Assembly (NCBI RefSeq): GCF_017744695.1 | Contig: NZ_JAGIAS010000009.1 | Span: forward strand, 285,968 to 349,967 | Direction: 5' to 3' | Length of the DNA stretch: 64,000 bases | Source of the DNA: Dyadobacter sp. | Lineage (GTDB): Bacteria > Bacteroidota > Bacteroidia > Cytophagales > Spirosomataceae | Shown here: positions 27,033-34,938 of the stretch, in pieces | How the letters are laid out: every line of letters begins with the position of its first letter | Numbering within the stretch: position 1 is the first letter of the stretch | The notes under the pieces: model-generated | What the model was told of the DNA's origin: nothing | The model's database searches: none | The model's input: the letters and a program-made list of their open reading frames with translations, nothing else | Translations under genes and position numbers: made by a program

Positions 27033-28034
27033 TCAACCGGCGTAAGCATGGCGCTCTTCCAGTAATGCAAGCATCGAATTGAGCACGACATCGAAATCCT
27101 GGCAGGTATTCCAGTTGATGGTTTTATGCAAGGCCTTGTTCAGGGGAGCCCAGCGCTCGGGTTCTCCATCCATACTGATTACCACGCTGGGCGTACCGGT
27201 GGCCGCGGCAATGTGTGAAACGCCGGTGCAGTTACTGACCAGCAGTGCGGATTCCCGGATCAGTTGTGCGATTTCGCCGGGCCCCGTCCGACCTGTGAGG
27301 TCGATGGCCGGATAATCCATGGCTTCAATGACCTGCCGCGTAACATCCGCTTCGCCAGCCGTGCCGGTGACTACCACCTGATAATTCATGCCCGCGCATT
27401 CGTCGGCCAGGCAGGCGAAATGCGAGGGTGGCCACTGGCGCCATGCGCCGCGCGAGCCCGGATGCACACATACATAATGTCCTTCTTCAAGCAGCGGGTT
27501 TTGGGCATGAAAACGGGCTGCTTCTGCCTCGGTAACCGGATATTCGAGATGCGTGCCGACCGCCGGGATACCAAGGTGCTTCATTAGCCGCAGATGCCGC
27601 TCGATTTCGGAAATGCCCGTCGGATATTCGAGAAAGCGGGCGGGGGCGCGGTAATTTCCTTTGCTATGAAACCCCGCCACCGGCCCCGCCCGAAGGTTTT
27701 CGAGCATTTCGTTCGCAATGCTGCCATTGCCCTGCATTTGCAGGATCAGGTCGAAAGGCGTCTCGCGGATGTTTTGTTCGAATCGCTGCCAATTGCCTGT
27801 GTCAACCGGTTGCTCGGGAAGGCCTTCGTAGCCCGGGAAATGAATGAAGTCATCCAGATAGGCCGAAAAGCGTTCGCGGAAAGATGCTGCCCAGGGGAGA
27901 CCGAGCAAGGTGATTTCGGCTTCGGGATATGCATGGCGCAATGCCCGCAGTGCCGGGACGGAACAAAGCATGTCGCCGAGTTGCAATGCCCTGAAAACGG
28001 CGATGCGGTGTGTTGTTTGTGGTGGAAATGTCAT
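27033..28034 (-). CDS. GT9 glycosyltransferase (ADP-heptose:LPS heptosyltransferase-like)
   Basis: 333 residues from the ATG at 28034, which overlaps the stop of the preceding GT2 gene by 4 bases (ATGA). GT-B fold of family GT9: N-terminal RALQLGDMLCSVPALRAL and, in the C-terminal half, VHPGSRGAWRQWPP and VSNCTGVSHIAAATGTPSV, the nucleotide-sugar site. In characterised members the donor is ADP-heptose; related enzymes in natural-product clusters use other sugars, for example the bleomycin-cluster GT9. It is the last gene of a minus-strand three-gene unit (carbamoyltransferase, GT2, GT9). A second GT9 gene lies at 33811 on the other strand. No lipopolysaccharide core assembly genes are seen nearby, so the acceptor is unknown. 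Confidence 0.88.
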   Translation of the reverse strand: MTFPPQTTHRIAVFRALQLGDMLCSVPALRALRHAYPEAEITLLGLPWAASFRERFSAYLDDFIHFPGYEGLPEQPVDTGNWQRFEQNIRETPFDLILQMQGNGSIANEMLENLRAGPVAGFHSKGNYRAPARFLEYPTGISEIERHLRLMKHLGIPAVGTHLEYPVTEAEAARFHAQNPLLEEGHYVCVHPGSRGAWRQWPPSHFACLADECAGMNYQVVVTGTAGEADVTRQVIEAMDYPAIDLTGRTGPGEIAQLIRESALLVSNCTGVSHIAAATGTPSVVISMDGEPERWAPLNKALHKTINWNTCQDFDVVLNSMLALLEERHAYAG

Positions 28035-29014
28035 AGAAAAAAGACTTTGTATCGCAGTGCCCCGCGAATGGTCCAGTAAACAGACAGGTAAGGAATCACA
28101 ATGGAAGTAACCATCATTTCCGCGCGGTGCGAAAACGAAGCATCGGTGCCGCTGAGGCGTTTGGTAACAAAAAGCAGGATCAGGCAGGACCAGATCAGCA
28201 GCGCTGCTCCGCCCACTGCCGGTGCGCCGAGCGCCAAGCCGAGAGCGGCAGCGATGCTCGCCAGGATAATGATGTAGTAGTTCCACACCGGGCCACGGGC
28301 AATCCTGGTCCGGTACAACGCCGGATGTTTTTTGAAAAGCAATGCATTAAACATGCTTTTACGCTGCTCGGCGATGCTCACACCCCATAAGGGCTTGCGG
28401 ACGGGATGACAAACGATGGCCTCGGAAACATGATAGATCGGGACCTGGCTGGTCAGCAGCTTGAACTGCAAATCCGAATCCTCCCGCCAGGCCGTTGGGA
28501 ATGCCTCGTCGAATCCCCCGGTCAATTCCAGGGCATTTCGGCTGCAAGCGCAGTTGGCTGTAATAAATTCGGCGGAGGAGAGGTATGCGACGTTTTTCTC
28601 ATAATCGGTAGGACAGTCGCGAACGGGCACTGTCACACGGCCGGTGAAGGCAATGTATTTTTGATCGTGGAAGCGATAGGCACGCCAGTAAGCGGCAAGC
28701 CAGCCGGCATCGGGAACACAATCGTCGTCGGTGAAAACGACCAGGTCGCCCGCCGTTCTGCGCCAACCGTAGTTCCGTGCGGCCGCAGGCCCGCTTTGGA
28801 CCGGCAAACTTTGGAATGTAATGCAGAAATCAGTGTATTCTTCGGCAAAAAATTGCACGATGGCCTCTGTCTGCGGATCAGGACCATCGGACACCACTGC
28901 GACTTCAAAAAAACATCCCGGATAATCCTGCCGGCACAGCGCTTCCAGGCATTTATACAAAAGTTTCGGGCGTTTAAATGTCGGTATGACCACACTCATA
29001 CTGGCTGTTATCAT
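28031..29014 (-). CDS. GT2 family glycosyltransferase with C-terminal membrane segments
   Basis: 327 residues. GT-A fold: SVVIPTFKRPKLLYKCLEAL at the N-terminus, PAAARNYGWRRTAGDLVVF then TDDDC as the metal-binding DxD-type motif (~92-98), and GFDEAFPTAWREDSDL as the typical acceptor-side ED motif. Two or three hydrophobic segments at the C-terminus (YYIIILASIAAALGLAL, GGAALLIWSCLILLFV, TSIVIPYLSVYWTI) anchor it in the inner membrane. It has 4-base ATGA overlaps with both the carbamoyltransferase upstream and the GT9 gene downstream, so all three are translated together. It probably adds a sugar to a lipid-linked or membrane-bound acceptor. Donor sugar is unknown. Confidence 0.88.
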   Translation of the reverse strand: MITASMSVVIPTFKRPKLLYKCLEALCRQDYPGCFFEVAVVSDGPDPQTEAIVQFFAEEYTDFCITFQSLPVQSGPAAARNYGWRRTAGDLVVFTDDDCVPDAGWLAAYWRAYRFHDQKYIAFTGRVTVPVRDCPTDYEKNVAYLSSAEFITANCACSRNALELTGGFDEAFPTAWREDSDLQFKLLTSQVPIYHVSEAIVCHPVRKPLWGVSIAEQRKSMFNALLFKKHPALYRTRIARGPVWNYYIIILASIAAALGLALGAPAVGGAALLIWSCLILLFVTKRLSGTDASFSHRAEMMVTSIVIPYLSVYWTIRGALRYKVFFL

Positions 29015-30729
29015 TGCTTTTCGAGGATAAATGAATTAATGATCAATGCGTCGAAGGGCGATGTCCAGAAACATTCGATCGCGTCCCTGGGCGAGCACAC
29101 GATCGGTTCGCCGCGCGTGTTGAACGAGGTATTCACCAATACCGGAACACCGGTAAGCGCCTTGAACTCGCTGATCAGATCATAGTAAAGGACATGTTGA
29201 TCGCGGTTGACGGTCTGCACACGTGCGGTGCCGTCGGTGTGGCGAACTGCGGGAATGCGGTCCGCTTTATCCTCTTTGACCGGGTAAACAAACAGCATGA
29301 ACGGCGACACCCCGGCATTTTCAAACCACTCGTTGGCGTCGTCTTCCATTACGACGGGGGCTACCGGCCTGAAATCCTCCCGATCTTTGATATCGTTGAG
29401 TCGCGCCTGCATGTCCGGATGGATCGGTGAGGCAAGGATTGAACGGGCGCCAAGCGACCGCGGCCCGAATTCCATCCGTCCCTGATACCAGGCAATGATC
29501 TTATCCTCAGCCAGGATCGCCGCTGTTTCTTTTGCGATATTGGTCAGTCGTTTGTAGGGCATTTTAGCCCAGAGCATAAATTGTTCGATTTCCTCGTCGG
29601 AATAGCCTGGGCCCCAGTATACATGCTTCATGGGCATCGTGTATCGTGGACCTTCTTCATGGGTGTTCAGGCGAACGTCTAACCATTGAGCGGCTCCCAG
29701 GGCAGTACCCGCGTCGCCGGCGGCCGGCTGCACCCATACATGCTGAAACGGCCCCTGGTCGCGGATCACCGCATTCATGACACAATTCAATGCGACGCCA
29801 CCGGCCATGCAAAGGTTTTCGGAACCGGTCTGTTCATAGAGCCATTGGGCCAGCTTTAAAACTGTTTCTTCCAAGGCTTTTTGTAGTGAATGCGCAATAT
29901 CGTAATGCAGCTGCCCGAAAGGGTCGTCCTTCCGGCGACCTGCTCCCCACCATTGCTCGGGATCGAAATCGTCGATGGTGTATTGCCCATCGTCCCCAAC
30001 GTGGATGATCGACCGGAAATCTTCCAGGTACACCGGCCGGCCATAGGAAGCCAGGGCCATTACCTTGTATTCATCGGATGAATGCAGGAATCCCAGGTAT
30101 GTGGTTATTTTTTCATACAACATTCCCAGTGAATGGGGCATATCTACCGAATCGATCTGAACCAGTGAATTGTCCTTACCGATAAAGTAGCCTGTTGTCG
30201 CCTGCTCGCCCCGACCGTCGATCGTGAGCACGGCGGCTTCATGGAATGGTGAAGGAAAAAATGCGCTGGCTGCATGTGCGACGTGGTGGTTGACATACTT
30301 CCATTTACCTGCGATGTCGCCACCGTTGGCCAGCCGTTTTTGCAAATGGTGCGGATAACCATCCCGAAGCTGGGCCGGGGCTTTGCGGATGTATTCAAGG
30401 AAAAGTGTATCCCAATCCCGGTACACATCCGGCGCGGTCAGTAAGTCGGTCGTATCGTTGAATTCGCTTTTATAGATGGGTGATTCTGCAATGCCTTCGG
30501 GATCAAACGAGTAGGCGATGTGGTCTACGTCTCCCAGGGTAATGCCCGCGGCTTTGAGGCAGTAGTCGATGGCGTGGAAAGGTAGCTCCCAGGTAGTGAA
30601 TGGTACGGGGCGTTTGCCGTGTTTGATATGGGTAAAACGCTCTTCTTCTGCGGCGGCGATAATTTTTCCGTCTTTTACCAGCGCGGCGGCGGTGTCATGA
30701 AACGCTGCATTGATTCCAAGTATGTACAT
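29011..30729 (-). CDS. NodU/CmcH-type O-carbamoyltransferase
   Basis: 572 residues from the ATG at 30729 (MYILGINAAFHDTAA); an upstream in-frame start adds 19 residues with no family match. The N-terminal Kae1-like domain starts with YILGINAAFHD and has VNHHVAHAASAFFPSPF with the metal-binding His residues. The C-terminal YrdC-like part has GRMEFGPRSLGARSILA, DIKDREDFRPVAPVV and VNTSFNTRGEPIV. These enzymes transfer a carbamoyl group from carbamoyl phosphate, via carbamoyl-AMP, to a sugar hydroxyl, as in Nod factors, cephamycins and bleomycin. It leads a translationally coupled unit with GT2 and GT9 enzymes, so a sugar of the glycan made by this cluster is the likely target. Divergent from another glycosyltransferase gene across 237 bases. 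Confidence 0.93.
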   Translation of the reverse strand: MYILGINAAFHDTAAALVKDGKIIAAAEEERFTHIKHGKRPVPFTTWELPFHAIDYCLKAAGITLGDVDHIAYSFDPEGIAESPIYKSEFNDTTDLLTAPDVYRDWDTLFLEYIRKAPAQLRDGYPHHLQKRLANGGDIAGKWKYVNHHVAHAASAFFPSPFHEAAVLTIDGRGEQATTGYFIGKDNSLVQIDSVDMPHSLGMLYEKITTYLGFLHSSDEYKVMALASYGRPVYLEDFRSIIHVGDDGQYTIDDFDPEQWWGAGRRKDDPFGQLHYDIAHSLQKALEETVLKLAQWLYEQTGSENLCMAGGVALNCVMNAVIRDQGPFQHVWVQPAAGDAGTALGAAQWLDVRLNTHEEGPRYTMPMKHVYWGPGYSDEEIEQFMLWAKMPYKRLTNIAKETAAILAEDKIIAWYQGRMEFGPRSLGARSILASPIHPDMQARLNDIKDREDFRPVAPVVMEDDANEWFENAGVSPFMLFVYPVKEDKADRIPAVRHTDGTARVQTVNRDQHVLYYDLISEFKALTGVPVLVNTSFNTRGEPIVCSPRDAIECFWTSPFDALIINSFILEKQ

Positions 30730-30966
30730 AGGCCATTTTCGGTTTGTGAATGTGGGCCGCTGGGCACAACTACTGTGCCAGTTCAAATTGTGGACATTCT
30801 TCCATGCCGGGGATCGGTGGGGACTCCTTATATACGTTGCGTTTGGAAGCGTTTCGACTGGTTTATGTGCTTTCAGGCTGCCAAGTGCCTGATAGACAAA
30901 ACAGCGTTTACAAGGCGTGGCATCGTTTTTGACAAGGCGCCGCCTGTTTCACTTAAACGATTGCAT

Positions 30967-31959
30967 ATGAGCGGGAGCAGCGGCGGCCGGTTGAGGATCT
31001 TTACCTGGCACATTCATGGAAGTTATCTTTACTATCTTTCAAAAGGCGATTACGACATTTTTATTCCCGTCAACGGCACCCGGAGTGAAGGGTATTACGG
31101 GCGAGGCGAAACATTCCCTTTTGGTCCCAATGTGATTGAAGTTGATGTCGCGCAGGTGCGTCACCAGCAGTTCGACTGTATCCTGTTCCAATCGGAGCGG
31201 AATTACCTGATTGATCAGCATGACATCCTCGCCGACTGGCAGAAGCGGCTCCCGCGCGTGTACGTGGAGCACAACACGCCCGAGCCACACCCCACCAACA
31301 GTATTCATGTGATGACCGACCCGGCCGTCACGATGGTTCACGTGACGCATTTTAACAAGCTCATGTGGGACAATGGTAGTACCCGAAATGTGCGCGTGAT
31401 AGCGCACGGCGTCAGCATTCCGGCGGTTTCTTACCGGGGTGATATCCCGCGCGGCATTGTGGTGATCAACCATATCGAGCAACGGGGGCGGATCACGGGC
31501 TGGGATGTTTTCGATCAAGTCCGGAAGCATGTGCCCCTGGACCTGGTTGGCATGGGCACCAGCGGCTCGGGCGGGCTGGGGGAGGTGCTCAACCCGGAAT
31601 TACCCGAATTTATCAGCCATTACCGCTTTTTTTTCAATCCGATCCGCTATACGAGTTTTGGCCTTGCCGTGTGCGAAGCCATGATGACCGGAATGCCCGT
31701 GGTGGCGTTGGCGACCACCGAATATGTGACAGTGATCAAAGATCGGGAATGCGGGTTGATAGACACCGATATCGATCGTCTCATCGAAGGCATGAACAGT
31801 CTCATCGCCAACCCCGCCTGGGCACGGCAGCTAGGCGAACAGGCCAGGCAAGTAGCCGCCCATAAATTCAACATTACCCGGTTTGTGACCGACTGGGAAA
31901 ACACTTTCAGACAAACTATCCAACACAATTATGAAAAGGAAAATAGCATTCATCAGTGA
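30967..31959 (+). CDS. GT-B glycosyltransferase, divergent GT4-like
   Basis: 330 residues from the ATG at 30967. Open frame reaches back to 30619, but that part is antisense to the carbamoyltransferase gene and has no family features. The N-terminal half is unusual (RLRIFTWHIHGSYLYYLSKG, DYDIFIPVNG). The C-terminal half has the GT4-type donor region (RYTSFGLAVCEAMMTGMPVV, VIKDRECGLI) with the conserved Glu of the EAM motif. It looks like a cytoplasmic retaining glycosyltransferase. It overlaps the next glycosyltransferase gene by 29 bases and is the first of a four-gene plus-strand unit. Opening with a domain resembling polysaccharide-cluster transferases, its donor and acceptor are unknown. 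Confidence 0.82.
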   Translation: MSGSSGGRLRIFTWHIHGSYLYYLSKGDYDIFIPVNGTRSEGYYGRGETFPFGPNVIEVDVAQVRHQQFDCILFQSERNYLIDQHDILADWQKRLPRVYVEHNTPEPHPTNSIHVMTDPAVTMVHVTHFNKLMWDNGSTRNVRVIAHGVSIPAVSYRGDIPRGIVVINHIEQRGRITGWDVFDQVRKHVPLDLVGMGTSGSGGLGEVLNPELPEFISHYRFFFNPIRYTSFGLAVCEAMMTGMPVVALATTEYVTVIKDRECGLIDTDIDRLIEGMNSLIANPAWARQLGEQARQVAAHKFNITRFVTDWENTFRQTIQHNYEKENSIHQ

Positions 31960-33262
31960 ACATGCTTCTCCGCTGGCAGTACTGGGCGGCGTGGATAGCG
32001 GAGGACAGAACGTATACGTGGCCGAACTTTGCAAATCGCTCGCCAAACTGGGTTACCTGATCGACATTTTTACAAGAAAGGACTGTACCGAACTTCCTGA
32101 GATCGTTTCATGGGTGCCGGGCGTCCGCGTGATACATATCGAGGCCGGCCCCGCTGCCGACGTGCCCAAGGAGCATTTGCTGGGCTTTATGGATGAATTC
32201 GGAAGGAACATGATCCGTTTCATCGCGCGATTTCAGATGGATTATGAATTGATACATGCCAATTTCTTTATGTCCGGCCTGGTGGCGTCGTACGTCAAGC
32301 GGCGGCTGGGGATCCCGTACGTGATCACATTTCATGCGCTGGGCAAAATTCGCAAACTGCATCAGAAAGAACTGGACGCATTTCCCGAAGAGCGCCTGGA
32401 TATCGAACAGATGATCGTAGGCGATGCCGATTATATCATCGCCGAATGCCCGCAGGACAAACAGGACCTGGTGCAGCATTACCACGCCGATCCGTCCCAC
32501 ATTACCATTATACCCTGCGGTTTCAGTGCGGACGAGTTTCATCCGTCGGCCCGGTTGATAGCACGGAGGTACCTGGGATTGGATGAAGATGAGCTGGTAT
32601 TGCTGCAATTGGGCAGAGTGGTGCCCCGCAAGGGGATCGATAACGTGATCCGCTCGCTGCGCTATCTGCACGACATCCCCAAGTTACGATTGCTCGTTGT
32701 CGGGGGCGCGACAGACGTGCCCGATTTTGAAAAAGACCAGGAGTTTATCCGTCTTCGCGACATAGCCCGGGCAGAAGGCGTATTGGAGCGCGTCGAATTT
32801 ACAGGGCGCCGGAACCGGCAACAGCTCAAACAATACTACCAGGCCGCGGATTTTTTCATTTCCACGCCCTGGTATGAGCCCTTTGGCATTACCCCGCTGG
32901 AAGCGATGGCTTGCGGCACCCCGGTTATCGGCTCGGCGGTCGGAGGTATCAAATACACTGTCAAAGACCGCGAAACGGGCTTTTTAGTGCCGCCGAACGA
33001 CCCGGAAGGACTAGCGCTGGCCGTACGGGAGGGAATTGCGTGCCCCGACAAATACCAGGCATTGTGCCGCAACGCGCTCAAACGGGTGAATGCGTACTTC
33101 ACGTGGGAACACGTGGCGCAGAAAGCTGATGATCTCTACTGTCGCATCCATCACCACATGCTGTCGCGGCCAGCTGCCTACATGCTTCCAATGCGGAATG
33201 CCGGCGGTATGCAACACGCTGATTATCGTAACAGCACCAGGGCCTATGCAATTCCACGTTAA
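31931..33262 (+). CDS. GT4 family glycosyltransferase
   Basis: 443 residues; start ATG lies inside the end of the preceding gene. The N-terminus (ISEHASPLAVLGG, DSGGQNVYVAELCKSLAKLG) has the glycine-rich GGQNVY motif seen in sucrose-phosphate-synthase-like and MshA-like GT4 enzymes. The donor site has GRVVPRKGIDNVI and EPFGITPLEAMACGTPVIGS with the EX7E pair. The last ~25 residues are poorly conserved in type and overlap the next gene by 17 bases. It is cytoplasmic with no membrane segment. The position between another glycosyltransferase and a heptose-phosphate phosphatase points to assembly of the same glycan; donor unknown. Confidence 0.9.
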   Translation: MKRKIAFISEHASPLAVLGGVDSGGQNVYVAELCKSLAKLGYLIDIFTRKDCTELPEIVSWVPGVRVIHIEAGPAADVPKEHLLGFMDEFGRNMIRFIARFQMDYELIHANFFMSGLVASYVKRRLGIPYVITFHALGKIRKLHQKELDAFPEERLDIEQMIVGDADYIIAECPQDKQDLVQHYHADPSHITIIPCGFSADEFHPSARLIARRYLGLDEDELVLLQLGRVVPRKGIDNVIRSLRYLHDIPKLRLLVVGGATDVPDFEKDQEFIRLRDIARAEGVLERVEFTGRRNRQQLKQYYQAADFFISTPWYEPFGITPLEAMACGTPVIGSAVGGIKYTVKDRETGFLVPPNDPEGLALAVREGIACPDKYQALCRNALKRVNAYFTWEHVAQKADDLYCRIHHHMLSRPAAYMLPMRNAGGMQHADYRNSTRAYAIPR

Positions 33263-33818
33263 CAAGGCGGTCTTTCTGGATAAAGACGGCACCCTGATCA
33301 GGGACGAGCCTTATAATGTTGACCCGGCCAAAGTTGTTTTTGAAGCCGAAGTATTCGACGGCCTGCGGACTTTGCAGGCCGACGGATACCGCCTGGTGGT
33401 GGTGTCGAACCAGCCGGGCCTGGCAATGGGGCTGTTTTCCCAAACCGAACTGGACGCTTTGATCCGCTATTTCGAGGATGTTTTCGTGGAAAACGGATTG
33501 GTACTCTCCGGATTTTATTACTGTCCGCATTTGCCTGCTACTGCCGGGAATGCGTGTGAATGCCGTAAACCGGGGCCGGGTTTGCTGGTGCAGGCGGCGG
33601 CCGATCTGCATATCGATCTTACCCATTCCTGGATGATCGGCGATATTCTTGATGATGTGGAAGCGGGGAACCGCGCGGGTTGCCAGACAGTGCTGATCGA
33701 CAACGGAAACGAGACGGAATGGCTCGAAGGGCCACATCGCGTTCCACATTATACCACAAGGCATTTCAAGGATGCCGCCGATTACATCACTAGCCAAACC
33801 ATTGCAGAACATGATTGA
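33246..33818 (+). CDS. HAD-IIIA phosphatase, D-glycero-manno-heptose bisphosphate phosphatase (GmhB)-like
   Basis: 190 residues from the ATG at 33246, which overlaps the preceding stop by 17 bases. HAD signature KAVFLDKDGTLIRDE with nucleophile and general-acid Asp, then VVVSNQPGLAMGLF (motif II), a zinc-loop YYCPHLPATAG followed by CECRKPGPGL (Cys-x-His and Cys-x-Cys), and WMIGDILDDVEAG (motif IV). These are the marks of GmhB, which removes the 7-phosphate from heptose-1,7-bisphosphate on the way to ADP- or GDP-heptose. Its presence between glycosyltransferases, with a GT9 gene starting 8 bases before its end, supports a heptose-derived donor. Partners GmhA, HldE/HddC and HldD are not in the window, so the pathway would have to be completed elsewhere. 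Histidinol-phosphatase-type activity is the alternative. Confidence 0.85.
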   Translation: MQFHVNKAVFLDKDGTLIRDEPYNVDPAKVVFEAEVFDGLRTLQADGYRLVVVSNQPGLAMGLFSQTELDALIRYFEDVFVENGLVLSGFYYCPHLPATAGNACECRKPGPGLLVQAAADLHIDLTHSWMIGDILDDVEAGNRAGCQTVLIDNGNETEWLEGPHRVPHYTTRHFKDAADYITSQTIAEHD

Positions 33819-34938
33819 ACACCAGCCGTTGCGGCATATACTCTGCATCCGGGCCGACAATATGGGCGACGTCATCATGTCTTCGCCGGCGATTCGCGCA
33901 CTGAAACAAACTTTTGGAAGCCGGATCACACTGCTTACCTCACAGGCAGGCGCATTGGTTGCTCCTTATCTGGATTGCGTGGATGGCTTGATTACGGCCG
34001 ATTTACCCTGGACCGGACATGCTGGCGCCACAGATTGTGTTCTTCCTGCATTGGCGGGTGAAATCGCTGCGATGCGTTTCGATGCGGCTATCATTTTTAC
34101 CGTGTACAGTCAAAGCGCGCTTCCGGCCGCCTTGCTCGCATACATGACGGGTATTCCCGTGCGCGTCGCCCACGCGAGGGAAAATCCTTATGCATTGCTC
34201 ACTACATGGCTTCCCGACCAGGAGCCTTACGAGCAGATCAGTCACCAGGTGGAGCGCGACCTGAACCTGGTTCAGGCCCTGGGTGCCGGCGTCGCCGATG
34301 ACCGGCTTTCTTTGTCCCTGGATCCGAATATACCAGCCGGATTGCAGCGCAAACTGTCTTCTGTATTCATTGCTTCTGATACATCCTATATCGTGCTGCA
34401 TCCCGGAGTTTCGGAGGAAAAGCGAAAATACCCGGTGGAGTTGTGGGTGAAGGCGGGCAGGCTTTTGGCCGCAAAATTCGGTTTGCCATTGCTGATATCC
34501 GGGGCGTCATCGGAAAAAGTGCTCGCCGAGTCGGTCGCTGCCGGTATTGGTGCCGGGGCCTGGTCGGTCGCAGGCATGCTGTCACTGGGAGAATTTATTG
34601 CATTGACAGACAAGGCAGCTTGTGTAGTCTCGGTCAATACTTCTACCATCCATATAGCCGCCGCCGTTCAAACGCCGGTGGTTGTTTTATATGCACAAAC
34701 CAATCCCCAGCACACCCCCTGGAAAAGCCCTCATGAAGTCTTACCGTTTTCGGTACCCGATCATTTGCAAAGCCGGAATGTGATTGTCCGGCACGTGGCC
34801 CGAAACCTTTATCGTGATGAAATTCCCTATCCCGACCCTGTTGAAATAGTGAAGGCAGTGGAAAGATTATTACTTACTTCAAAGGCGGCCCCTCGGCCCC
34901 TTGCTGAACAGGTGCGTTACCGACGCGCTTGCCTTTGA
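33811..34938 (+). CDS. GT9 glycosyltransferase (heptosyltransferase-like), second copy
   Basis: 375 residues from the ATG at 33811, overlapping the GmhB-like stop by 8 bases. Family GT9 motifs: LCIRADNMGDVIMSSPAIRAL at the N-terminus, VLHPGVSEEKRKYPVELW and VSVNTSTIHIAAAVQTPVVV at the donor site. The match to classic heptosyltransferases is good, including the D/N-xGD motif. It differs clearly from the other GT9 gene at 27033, so they are not a recent duplication. Its last 65 bases overlap the 3' end of the MFS gene on the other strand. It is the final gene of the four-gene plus-strand unit. Confidence 0.9.
   Translation: MIEHQPLRHILCIRADNMGDVIMSSPAIRALKQTFGSRITLLTSQAGALVAPYLDCVDGLITADLPWTGHAGATDCVLPALAGEIAAMRFDAAIIFTVYSQSALPAALLAYMTGIPVRVAHARENPYALLTTWLPDQEPYEQISHQVERDLNLVQALGAGVADDRLSLSLDPNIPAGLQRKLSSVFIASDTSYIVLHPGVSEEKRKYPVELWVKAGRLLAAKFGLPLLISGASSEKVLAESVAAGIGAGAWSVAGMLSLGEFIALTDKAACVVSVNTSTIHIAAAVQTPVVVLYAQTNPQHTPWKSPHEVLPFSVPDHLQSRNVIVRHVARNLYRDEIPYPDPVEIVKAVERLLLTSKAAPRPLAEQVRYRRACL

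Noticed and set aside
30619..30966. Upstream in-frame extension of the glycosyltransferase gene at 30967
   Set aside because: The extension is antisense to the carbamoyltransferase start and its promoter region, and lacks glycosyltransferase features.
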